From an uncultured Opitutaceae bacterium (GTDB taxonomy: Bacteria; Verrucomicrobiota; Verrucomicrobiia; Opitutales; Opitutaceae): a stretch of DNA of 64,000 nt. The DNA lies in NCBI GenBank assembly GCA_903862935.1, contig CAIOZY010000013.1:124001-188000 (forward strand). Direction: 5' to 3'. Made by a program: the position numbers and the translations under genes. Positions 29,352 to 37,744 of the stretch are shown piece by piece (the stretch's first letter is position 1; every line of letters begins with the position of its first letter). The notes under the pieces were generated by a model. It searched no databases and was not told where the DNA came from. It worked only from the letters and a program-made list of their open reading frames with translations.

Positions 29352-31198
29352 GGCTCGGAATAGTACTCGGCCATCTTGGTCACGAACTCGTCGACGAAGA
29401 TGTGCATCTCGTTGGTCGCATCCTTCACCCGCGACAGGAGGTAGTTGTAGCCGAACAGAGACGGGATGGCCACGATCAGCCCGGCGACCGTGGCGGCGAG
29501 CGCGGCGGCGATCCCGGGCGCGATCGCGTTCACGTTCACGTCCCCGGCCGCCGCGATCGACGCGAAGGTGATCATGACCCCGACCACGGTGCCGAGGAGG
29601 CCGAGGAACGGCCCTCCCGAGATCGCGATCGTGAGCAGAACGAGCAGACTGTTGAGCTTTTGCGTCTCCCTCACGACGCCGCCGTCCAAACTGGCCCTGA
29701 TTGCCTGGATGGACCGGGCGGAGAGGGCCTTGGACCCGCCATTGCGCGCGGACACCCGGTGCCGGATCTCCTCGGCGCCGATGTGGTAGATCCGGTAAAT
29801 CGGGGAGTTTCGCAAGGAGCGCTGGGCCGCTGGGTCGACGCGGCCCCCCAGCGACCTGATTTTCTCGGCATCGTCGCCGTCAAGCGTGGTCAGGTCCGCA
29901 GCAAGATGGCGCCATTCCCTGATGAACGACGCGTTTCCCGCGGCGACCGCATTCAGGTACAGAGCCTTGGCCACCATGACGGCCCAGCTGATCGCAGCCA
30001 TCACCAGCAGGATCCCGATCACGACCCATCCGTCGATCGTGAGCGACTTGAGGATAATCCCGACGTACCCGTTGCTGAGCCAGCTCAGCCAGTTCGTGGC
30101 CTGTTCCTCGTCACCGAAATTGAGAAGCTTGGTTGAGGCGTCCCCGCCTTGGTTCAGGGCGAGGAACTTGACGAATCCCGGGGTTCTCACCGCCTTTGAG
30201 ATTTCCAGTTCATCGATCTCCCCGCTGTAGCCGGAGCCTCCGGTGACGCCCTCATATCCCAGCACGGACGGCCCCTTGAGCGCGGGCAGGGCGCTTGTCA
30301 GGGTGGTGTAAGCTTCCCCGTTGACGTACAGGACGATCTTCGCTCCTGATGCGACCACGGCGATGTGGCGCCACGCGTTTGCCGGGATGGCCGGCCCGGC
30401 GGGCGTGCGCTGGACCCCAAAAGGACCCCTCACCTCAACAAAGGGTACCCCCCGGTCGAGCCCTAGACTAAACCCCTGGCTGTCGTCCCCGCGGCGGAAG
30501 ATCACCGCCTCGGCCTGCGGGGCAAACTTCACCCAGGCAGACCAGGTCATTGCTGCACCCTCCGCCCACGCGAGCGATGCCGAGCCCGGGATCGTGACCG
30601 GGTTATGCCCATCGATCCGCAGCCCTCCTCCGATCAGGGAACCCTGAACGGGCGCCCCCGCATTCAGCGCATGGTTTGCCGCCGCGGTTGAATCCCGCGG
30701 GGCGCCGGACCGCTCGTCAAAATGGTAGACGAGCACCGTGTCCGGGTCGTAGCTCGCCTTGGAATCGGCCCCGCCGTCGAGGTGCTCGCCGGCGTTGGCA
30801 TAATACAGCCAGAAGTTCGTAGGCACGGAAGGCGGGAGGTCGGGGAGCCGGACCCAGACAAAGGCTTCGTTCAGGATCGGATCGAATCGCTCGATGTGGA
30901 ACGGGAGAGGGGTCTTGTCATCGGCGGCGATGAGGCGCAGATCGCTTCCGTCCTGCTTTGCCGCCGAGAACGGAAAGTTTCCGTCGTGCAGCCGCAGGAG
31001 AACCGTCACCGGGCCTATCGGCTCGGAGATTGCAGCGCCTCGCGCGGTCGGGTCGACCGTGATCAGCTTGCGGGCGGTCCAGGCATCGTCCCACCATGCC
31101 CGGGCCGGACTTGCGGCAAGCCAGAGGGCGAGCAAGGCGAACACCGGGAGCCGCAGCGATGCGAACCTCGGGAGTGAATCTGTGGGTAGTCGTTTCAT
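29348..31198 (-). CDS. DUF2341-LamG-MotA/TolQ/ExbB fusion proton-channel protein
   Basis: Start moved to 31198 (MKRLPTDSLPRFASLRLPVFALLALWLAASPARAWWDDAWTARKLITVD); LamG-like (YHFDERSGAPRDSTAAANHALNAGAP) then ExbB (SGGPFLGLLGTVVGVMITFASIAAAGDVNVNAIAPGIAAALAATVAGLIVAIPSLFGYN). Confidence 0.9.
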   Translation of the reverse strand: MKRLPTDSLPRFASLRLPVFALLALWLAASPARAWWDDAWTARKLITVDPTARGAAISEPIGPVTVLLRLHDGNFPFSAAKQDGSDLRLIAADDKTPLPFHIERFDPILNEAFVWVRLPDLPPSVPTNFWLYYANAGEHLDGGADSKASYDPDTVLVYHFDERSGAPRDSTAAANHALNAGAPVQGSLIGGGLRIDGHNPVTIPGSASLAWAEGAAMTWSAWVKFAPQAEAVIFRRGDDSQGFSLGLDRGVPFVEVRGPFGVQRTPAGPAIPANAWRHIAVVASGAKIVLYVNGEAYTTLTSALPALKGPSVLGYEGVTGGSGYSGEIDELEISKAVRTPGFVKFLALNQGGDASTKLLNFGDEEQATNWLSWLSNGYVGIILKSLTIDGWVVIGILLVMAAISWAVMVAKALYLNAVAAGNASFIREWRHLAADLTTLDGDDAEKIRSLGGRVDPAAQRSLRNSPIYRIYHIGAEEIRHRVSARNGGSKALSARSIQAIRASLDGGVVRETQKLNSLLVLLTIAISGGPFLGLLGTVVGVMITFASIAAAGDVNVNAIAPGIAAALAATVAGLIVAIPSLFGYNYLLSRVKDATNEMHIFVDEFVTKMAEYYSEP

Positions 31199-31205
31199 GG
31201 GCGGG

Positions 31206-32888
31206 CTAAAAATCGGACCACATGCGGAACGTGAGGAAGGGGTCCAGGGCGCGGACGGGATCCTGGCTGATGAGCGGCAGCGCCGCGTCGAGCGAACCGT
31301 TGAAGTGATCCAGCATCCGGATGCGGGTCCCCAAGCCGTAGCTGGCCAGCGTGAAGTGGGAGGCCTGTTCGGGGAGGGCACGGTTTACAAACACAGCTCC
31401 TCCATCGGCAAAGGCGTAGATGCGCCACTCGCCCCGGGCCCGCTTGAGCCAGCGCGCGAGGGACGGCCCCCGAATCTCCACCGTCCCGAAAACGGCGCTG
31501 TCTCCTATCACCGTCGACTCCGGGTAGCCGCGGACGGTTCCGAGGCCTCCGCCGCTGGACTCCTCGCTGTCGAGAAGCGGCCTGTCTGCAAGCTGCCCCT
31601 GGACCTTGCCGAAGGCTTCCCATCCGAGGGGGAGGCTGCGGGTGTGGGAGGCATCGGCCCTCAGGTAGATGAAGCCTCCATCGGCATCGTACCTCCGGGT
31701 GTCGAAGGTCGCAGGGCTGCTTCCAAGCCCCCGGAGGTGCAGCGTGACCGCGGCATTGAGTTCGGTCAGGCGCCCGGGTTCCCCCGCCGTGGCCGCATAG
31801 GCGGCCGTTACGGGAAAGTAGGTGATCGGGGCGGCAAGGGTCGTTCCGGCGATCGCGACGTTCTGCTCGAAATGCTTGAAGTCAAAGCCCAGGCTCAGCG
31901 ACTGGTAGAGGCGGGCTCCGCCGGACAGCACCAGGATCACCCGAGCCCCCGCGATTTCGCCACGCCCCGCAACCGCGGCGCCGCCGAGGGTGGAGACCGC
32001 GCTGTCCTGCTTCGTTCCCTGGAGCAGTACGCTCAGGTCCGGGTTGCGCGGGAAGCGCGCTAGATAATAGGCCGAGAGCACCTTGGCGTCCGCCATTCTC
32101 TGCGGGGCGAGCTGGAAGCTGAGCCCAGCCGAGTCCCCTCTATCGAGGGCGTTGTTATCGCTAACGGCGCCGTTCAGCCGCAGCGACGAGGTGTTCGGAC
32201 TGTAGCGGTTGTTTAACTCGAGACTACCATGGACAGGCAAGGTATCCTTAACGTTTAGGTCGATGTCGACGGTGCCTGGGTCCGAACCCTGGCGCAGGGC
32301 AGGAGTCACCCTCCTGTCGGGGACCTGGTTCAACGCGACCATGTCGCGCGGGATGGTGTTGAAGTCGACGACCTTCCCCTCTGCAACGGAGGGCGCCATC
32401 TCCCTGATAAGCTGCGGTGAATAATACCGAGCCCCCTTCACCCTCAGCCGCCCGACGACACCTTCGAGAACCCTAAGGCGCACCACTCCCTTGTCGGCCC
32501 GTTGCTCGGGAATTTGCACGGCGACGGACTGATAGCCCAAATCTCGATAGGCCTTCTCCAGGGCGGCTCGGGCCGCCTCAACGTCGTCCCGTGTCCGGCT
32601 CGGGCCGAGGAACGGGTAGACCGCGGCTTCAACCTGATCGCGGGGCAGGGTCTTCGCCCCGCTGACCCGATACTCCCGGATGAAGAACGTCGCTGGCGCC
32701 GGGGCCGCGGCAAGTTGGCCCGAGGCTGAAGCCGCCAGAATCAGGACATTCAGCACAAACCCCACCGCGGCCGCGCCGGCCCAAGCCGTGCGTCGGAACG
32801 GGCGCGGCCCCTCTGCCACCAGGCAGAGGGGCCGCGCGGTCTTTTCGATAAGACAGGCAGCGGATCTACTCAACGCCGTCGTGGGCAA
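31206..32888 (-). CDS. ShlB/FhaC/HecB-family TPS transporter (TpsB)
   Basis: POTRA_2 (FIREYRVSGAKTLPRDQVEAAVYPFLGPSRTRDDVEAARAALEKAYRDLGY) and ShlB barrel; TTG start at 32888 uncertain. Confidence 0.9.
   Translation of the reverse strand: MPTTALSRSAACLIEKTARPLCLVAEGPRPFRRTAWAGAAAVGFVLNVLILAASASGQLAAAPAPATFFIREYRVSGAKTLPRDQVEAAVYPFLGPSRTRDDVEAARAALEKAYRDLGYQSVAVQIPEQRADKGVVRLRVLEGVVGRLRVKGARYYSPQLIREMAPSVAEGKVVDFNTIPRDMVALNQVPDRRVTPALRQGSDPGTVDIDLNVKDTLPVHGSLELNNRYSPNTSSLRLNGAVSDNNALDRGDSAGLSFQLAPQRMADAKVLSAYYLARFPRNPDLSVLLQGTKQDSAVSTLGGAAVAGRGEIAGARVILVLSGGARLYQSLSLGFDFKHFEQNVAIAGTTLAAPITYFPVTAAYAATAGEPGRLTELNAAVTLHLRGLGSSPATFDTRRYDADGGFIYLRADASHTRSLPLGWEAFGKVQGQLADRPLLDSEESSGGGLGTVRGYPESTVIGDSAVFGTVEIRGPSLARWLKRARGEWRIYAFADGGAVFVNRALPEQASHFTLASYGLGTRIRMLDHFNGSLDAALPLISQDPVRALDPFLTFRMWSDF
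32802..32837. promoter_or_regulatory. Perfect 16-bp inverted repeat near tpsB start (terminator/attenuator-like)
   Basis: GCGCGGCCCCTCTGCC-acca-GGCAGAGGGGCCGCGC followed on + strand by GGTCTTTT. Confidence 0.65.
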
Positions 32889-32904
32889 TGGACCTCTCGA
32901 GGCC

Positions 32905-34749
32905 TCACGGTACCTCGTAGATGTCGACTAGGACGTTGCCGGCTGCGCCGCTCGCGCTTGAGGCGACGGCGGTATATGAGCCGGGGGCGAGGGTCAGTAG
33001 GACAGCGCAATCCTTGGCTTGCGGCGGGTTCGGCTGCGCGCTGACTGCGGTCATTGCGGCCGTCAGCTGCGGGTCGCCGCCCCACGCCGAATTTGAGGCG
33101 ATTGCGGTCGAGTCCTTATAGACTACGAGCTGCGGGTCCGCCATGGCGCCCGTGACACCGTAGGCGAGGAGTCCGGGGCCGATCGCGCGGATGAGCACCG
33201 TTTTCGAGGTGCTCCCTCCGATCACAAAGCCGTCGGTTAGGCTGCCGTTAACGGCCAGCTGGATCCGGCACGAAACGTTCACAAGCCGCGGTGTCGTCGC
33301 TGTGTAGGTGTTGGCCGGGGTGTTGTCGTAGACCTCAGCGAGGGTCCGACCGGAGGCGCTCGACTTGCTCACGACCTGGACTGTGTAGCCCGGGTTGGGA
33401 GCGAGGGCCAGAACGGTCGCGGAGTCTAGGCTCGCCGCATTCGAGTAGATCAGTCCCGCCCCGGTGTTGGCTTGGGCGAGGTTGACTACCGTCTGGTTGC
33501 TCGCCGGGGTGCCCCAGCCCGCGTTGGTCGCGATCGAGGTGGAGCCATTGAGGACGGTCAGCTGCGGATCGGCGAGGGTGTTCGGAACCCCGTAAGGGAT
33601 CAGCGCAGGCCCGCCGGCCCGGATGAGGAGGGACTGGGTCCCAGTTGTGCCAGCCCCGCCCGTTACGAAGCCCATCGTCAGGCCTGACGAGTCGATCGCC
33701 GCGTTGACAGACAGGTTGACAAGCCGGCCCGGGTTTGAGGTTGACGTCACAGTCAGGACCGCAGCGCTGCTCGAATTGCTCCCCGAGGAGTTGGTCGCAA
33801 CGCAGACGTAGCTGCCCGCGTTGGCGCTTGTCGCGCTGTTGATCACGAGGCGGGAACTGGTTGCGCTGGGGATCGCAACGCCGTTGACGTACCACTGGTA
33901 GCTCGGAGCGGGTGTCCCAGTTGCAATGGCGACCAGAGTGGCCGTGGACCCCGAGGCGATCGTCAATGCCGCAGGCTGGGTCGTGAAGGTCGAATTCCCC
34001 TGGGCCTGCGTGAAGTAGGACGGGGCGTTGCTGAACACGAGCGTTCCACTTGCAGATAGCCCGAAGGATCCGACGTAGGTTGCGCTGGAGCCTCCCGGGC
34101 GCAGCTCGTAAAGGTCGGTAACCGCATAGCCCCCAAACAGGACCCTGGCCGAGGCATCGATCGCCGGGTTAAAGAACCCGAAACTCTCGCCGGGCTGGCT
34201 CAGGTCCTGCGCGGAGTAGCTGCCCGACAAGTTGGCGTTTATCGACGCCGCCGAGCTGCTGTTCGCCGTCGCCGTGGTTCCACCCAAGCTTCCCGGGGCG
34301 TAACCATAGAGCGGTTCGATGATCGCCGAGGCGGCCATCTGCCCGTTGCGGCTCGAGGGTGTCCAGGGAGCCGTGGACTGGGTCCCGGCCGTGGTCTCCG
34401 GGTAGCTCCCCCAGAGAGTAGCCACCGGCTGGCCGTTGGGGCCAACAGCGAGACGTCCGGCTGACCCAACGATGCCCCAGAACAGGTCAGAGCGCGTGGT
34501 CCAGCTGGAGCCGTAGATCGTGTTCAGGTCAACCGGTGAGAGGCTGGCAACCGTGAAATGGGTGCCGGCCGGCTGGTTGTAGTATTGGGAGATACTCCCG
34601 AGGTCTACCTCCAGGTTGATGCTCTGGCCCTGGCCTCCTGTGGCGCGGAAGCCCAGAACCAGGTCGGTGACGGCCGACTGGACCGCTGCCGGGGCCGGAG
34701 CCGCCGACGCCGCGAGCGCGAGAAGGCTTAAGATTAGAGATTTTTTCAT
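32905..34749 (-). CDS. Secreted protein with Ig-like domain and two tandem C-terminal repeats
   Basis: Signal peptide MKKSLILSLLALAASAAPAPA; Ig-like YQWYVNGVAIPSATSSRLVINSATSANAGSYVCVATN; repeats RLVNLS..LADPQLTV and RLVNVS..MADPQLVV. Confidence 0.8.
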   Translation of the reverse strand: MKKSLILSLLALAASAAPAPAAVQSAVTDLVLGFRATGGQGQSINLEVDLGSISQYYNQPAGTHFTVASLSPVDLNTIYGSSWTTRSDLFWGIVGSAGRLAVGPNGQPVATLWGSYPETTAGTQSTAPWTPSSRNGQMAASAIIEPLYGYAPGSLGGTTATANSSSAASINANLSGSYSAQDLSQPGESFGFFNPAIDASARVLFGGYAVTDLYELRPGGSSATYVGSFGLSASGTLVFSNAPSYFTQAQGNSTFTTQPAALTIASGSTATLVAIATGTPAPSYQWYVNGVAIPSATSSRLVINSATSANAGSYVCVATNSSGSNSSSAAVLTVTSTSNPGRLVNLSVNAAIDSSGLTMGFVTGGAGTTGTQSLLIRAGGPALIPYGVPNTLADPQLTVLNGSTSIATNAGWGTPASNQTVVNLAQANTGAGLIYSNAASLDSATVLALAPNPGYTVQVVSKSSASGRTLAEVYDNTPANTYTATTPRLVNVSCRIQLAVNGSLTDGFVIGGSTSKTVLIRAIGPGLLAYGVTGAMADPQLVVYKDSTAIASNSAWGGDPQLTAAMTAVSAQPNPPQAKDCAVLLTLAPGSYTAVASSASGAAGNVLVDIYEVP

Positions 34750-34780
34750 GCTGGGTACCCTTGTTCGGGATCCCTAACGG

Positions 34781-35962
34781 TTAGTTGTGGATGATAACGC
34801 CGCCCTCGACGGTGCGGCTCACGTTCATGCTGGAAAGAAGAACGCCGGATGCGGTGCCATCGACGGTGGATATCTGGGTGCCGATTTGGTCAGCCACGGT
34901 CTTCGCCGTGCCGGAGAAGGTCGGGGCGTACATCAGGTGCTCATAGGACCAGAAGGTGTACTTGCCCTCGGCAACCGCGGTCGCGCTGTAGGCGACGCCG
35001 TTGTAGGTGAGGTTGTTGCTGCCTCCGTTGACGCTTGCCGCGTCGTTCACGCCGAAGTAGGCGATGAGGGCGATCTTGTCCCCGAAGGTGTCGCGGGCAG
35101 CGCTATCCACAGGAGTGTTGAGCGCGGTCGCGAGGGTGCCGCCGCTGCTGTAGCCGGAGTGGCCAACCGGGAAGCTGATTCCGTTTACGGTGTTGGCAGG
35201 CCAGGCAGTGATGGACGTGATTACGCCGCCAGCGATGGTCGGCTGGTACTGGATCGGCGAACCGAACACCCCGAAGCCGGGCTCGGCGAATGCGTCGATG
35301 CGGGTGCCCGAGTCCTCGTCGCGACCCAGCGGGTAGACGTAGACGCCCGAGTCAGAGGAGGTCCCGGTAAGAATTGAAAGGGGGCTTCCGGCCGAGAGAA
35401 TTAGGCGGGCGATAAGGGGTGTCATGTTTGTGACGTTTGCCAGACTGGCCTGGACGGTCGCGTCGTTGCTCGAACCCTTCGTCCAGACGAAGGGCACAAC
35501 ACCGACCACCGTATCATGGAGGGTTGTGAAGCCGGTGCCCGTGAACGCCGTTGAGGCCTGGTACGCATCTGAAAACGCGACCTCGGCGGCCGCGGGGGCG
35601 TCGTAGGGCCCGGTGAGCCCCGATCCGGTGAGCCCGGTCTGCAGCCAGGTCGCAACAGTGATGACCGGACTCTGCTGGGAGACAGCCTGGACGCCGCCGG
35701 CCGACCCGGACCACGAGGTCTTGATGACGACCGAGTAATTGCCGGTCTTGGTCGTGCCACTGAAGACGGCCTGGCTTGCCTTCGTCAGATCGGTGCCGGA
35801 GTAGCCGACCGTGTACCCGGTATTGAGGATGTTCCCGATGGCCTGGTGGGCGGCCTTGCGGAAGGCAGTCGAGCCTGTGATGTGGATCGTGGTCTGCGCG
35901 GAGGCCACGGCGACGAAGGCGAACGCCAGGGCGGCCGCCAGGAGGGACTTCAGTGCTTTCAT
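34781..35962 (-). CDS. PstS-like substrate-binding-fold secreted protein
   Basis: Signal peptide then IHITGSTAFRKA, AFSDAY, VPFVWTKG, GRDEDSGTRIDAF, SYEHLMYAP motifs paralleling PstS. Confidence 0.75.
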   Translation of the reverse strand: MKALKSLLAAALAFAFVAVASAQTTIHITGSTAFRKAAHQAIGNILNTGYTVGYSGTDLTKASQAVFSGTTKTGNYSVVIKTSWSGSAGGVQAVSQQSPVITVATWLQTGLTGSGLTGPYDAPAAAEVAFSDAYQASTAFTGTGFTTLHDTVVGVVPFVWTKGSSNDATVQASLANVTNMTPLIARLILSAGSPLSILTGTSSDSGVYVYPLGRDEDSGTRIDAFAEPGFGVFGSPIQYQPTIAGGVITSITAWPANTVNGISFPVGHSGYSSGGTLATALNTPVDSAARDTFGDKIALIAYFGVNDAASVNGGSNNLTYNGVAYSATAVAEGKYTFWSYEHLMYAPTFSGTAKTVADQIGTQISTVDGTASGVLLSSMNVSRTVEGGVIIHN

Positions 35963-36326
35963 TTTTCTGTGGATGAGGAGTCGGGTTGGTTATTGGTAGT
36001 GCCCAGGAAGGCACCCAGCTGAATACTGCTCGGCACTACATTGACCCTGTGACGTGGCGAACCCGCTGCTCTTCTGTTACGATCCCGTGAAGCTTGTGAC
36101 GGCACCGACCGCCCGGGAGTTGCGCTGCGAGGCCCTCCCCGTGGGACTCTAGGTGCTCCCGGAAACGCATGGGAGAACCTTGCCCTAAGAGGGTACTTGG
36201 CACTGCCCGCTGGCGCTCAGGTCATGACCCTCGCGGCTTCCTTTTGCCCTCGGGGCCATCCACGCCAAGGAGTGCGGCGCACGATGGCTCCGCCCTCCAA
36301 CTCCACGACTCCCCGACCCAGGGGGT

Positions 36327-37649
36327 TCAGGTCAGCCGGGCAAAGCCGCTCTGGGCCACGGGCCCCCGCAAGGCTGCTGCGGCTGCCCCCGGTTTGAGGC
36401 ACAGACGCAGCCGAGCAAACACTTCATCCACTGCAGCCAGGTACCGGTCGACGACTTGGGGTCCGTGAGCGTACGTGGGATAGAACCCCCCGTTGGCGAG
36501 GAATCCCCGGTCGAGCATCTCCTGGGTGAAGAGCGTCATCAGAGCGCGGCTATCGCCCCCGCAGTCGAACCCAAAGTGGCACAGCGCGGGAATCCCGGAG
36601 ATTGAAACCGGAAGCCCGTGGCGGGCCCCCAAACTGCGCCAGCCGGCGAGGACCCGCTCCCCGACGCCCTGGACATGCGCGACCAACCCCACCTCCTTCA
36701 TCCGGCGAATCGCCGCCAGGGCCGCCGTCGGTCCGATCCGCTCCGTCCAGTAGGTGCTGCTGACGAAGGTCCGCTGGGCGGCCTCCATGGGGCCGGAGCG
36801 CCCGATCACGGCCGCCATCGGATAGCCGTTGGAGATCGCCTTGGCGAAGACGGCGATGTCCGGCTCGACCCCCAGCCCGAGGTGGATCCCTCCGTGGTGG
36901 CTCCGCCAGCCCGCGGTGATCTCGTCAAAGATGAGGACGGCCCCCGTCTTGTTCGCGATCGAGCGGACCTTCTCCAGGAACCCGTCCCGGGGCGGATCGG
37001 TGCGCATCGGTTCCATGACAATCGCCGCAAGGTCACCGGCGTGCCGGGCGACGATTTGCTCAAGTTCGCCCAGTTCGTTGTAGTGGAAGGGCAGGGCCGT
37101 CCCGCGCAGGCCCGGGGGGACCCCGGCCGGGTCCAGGCCCGGCAGGAGGTGCCCCTGGAGAGCGTCGGATTCGGAGAGGTTCGCCGCCAGGTACCAGTCG
37201 CACCAGCCGTGGTAGCCGCAGAAGGCGACCACGGAGCGGCCGGTAGCCGCCCGGGCGATGCGGACCGCGATCGCCATCGACTCGCCGCCCGAACGAGCAA
37301 AGCGGGCCTTCTGGGCCCACGGGTGGATCGTGCACAGGAGCTGGGCAAGCTCGACCTCCTCAGGGGGGTTCAGCGTGCACATGCTGCCGTCCCGGACGCA
37401 CGCGGCGACCGCGGCGTTGACCGTGTCGTCGGCGTACCCGAGCAGGCAGGCCCCGATCCCGCAAGAGGTGAAGTCGGTATAGGCCCTTCCGTCCAGGTCC
37501 CAGACCGTGCAGCCCTTCGCCTTCTGGTAGTAGGCCGGCCAGTTGTCCGGCAGGTACTGCTCTGGGCGCTTGCTCAGCAGCTGCGTGCCCCCGGGAATGA
37601 GCCGCTTCGCGCGGCGGTAGAGCTCCTGGCCCGTTCCGGCGGATTGCAT
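36327..37649 (-). CDS. Class III aminotransferase, glutamate-1-semialdehyde 2,1-aminomutase-like
   Basis: Start moved to 37649 (MQSAGTGQELYRRAKRLIPGGTQLLSKRPEQYLP); GVEPDIAVFAKAISNGYPMAAVIG PLP-lysine region. Confidence 0.88.
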   Translation of the reverse strand: MQSAGTGQELYRRAKRLIPGGTQLLSKRPEQYLPDNWPAYYQKAKGCTVWDLDGRAYTDFTSCGIGACLLGYADDTVNAAVAACVRDGSMCTLNPPEEVELAQLLCTIHPWAQKARFARSGGESMAIAVRIARAATGRSVVAFCGYHGWCDWYLAANLSESDALQGHLLPGLDPAGVPPGLRGTALPFHYNELGELEQIVARHAGDLAAIVMEPMRTDPPRDGFLEKVRSIANKTGAVLIFDEITAGWRSHHGGIHLGLGVEPDIAVFAKAISNGYPMAAVIGRSGPMEAAQRTFVSSTYWTERIGPTAALAAIRRMKEVGLVAHVQGVGERVLAGWRSLGARHGLPVSISGIPALCHFGFDCGGDSRALMTLFTQEMLDRGFLANGGFYPTYAHGPQVVDRYLAAVDEVFARLRLCLKPGAAAAALRGPVAQSGFARLT

Positions 37650-37744
37650 GGGGAAAATGACACCGCAGGAGCCGCCCAATTTCAAACCCCTTCGCTTAGA
37701 CCTTGCCTGGCGGCCGGCGCCCCCTACGTTCCGGCTTTCCCCCC

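Noticed and set aside
35963-36326. ORFs 36169..36468 and 36197..36397 as genes
   Set aside because: Overlap each other and the aminotransferase 3' end, no family features; region treated as intergenic
36327-37649. hemL (heme biosynthesis glutamate-1-semialdehyde aminomutase) as a firm symbol
   Set aside because: Family-level match only; genomic context (HpcH/HpaI aldolase, AKR) does not support heme biosynthesis
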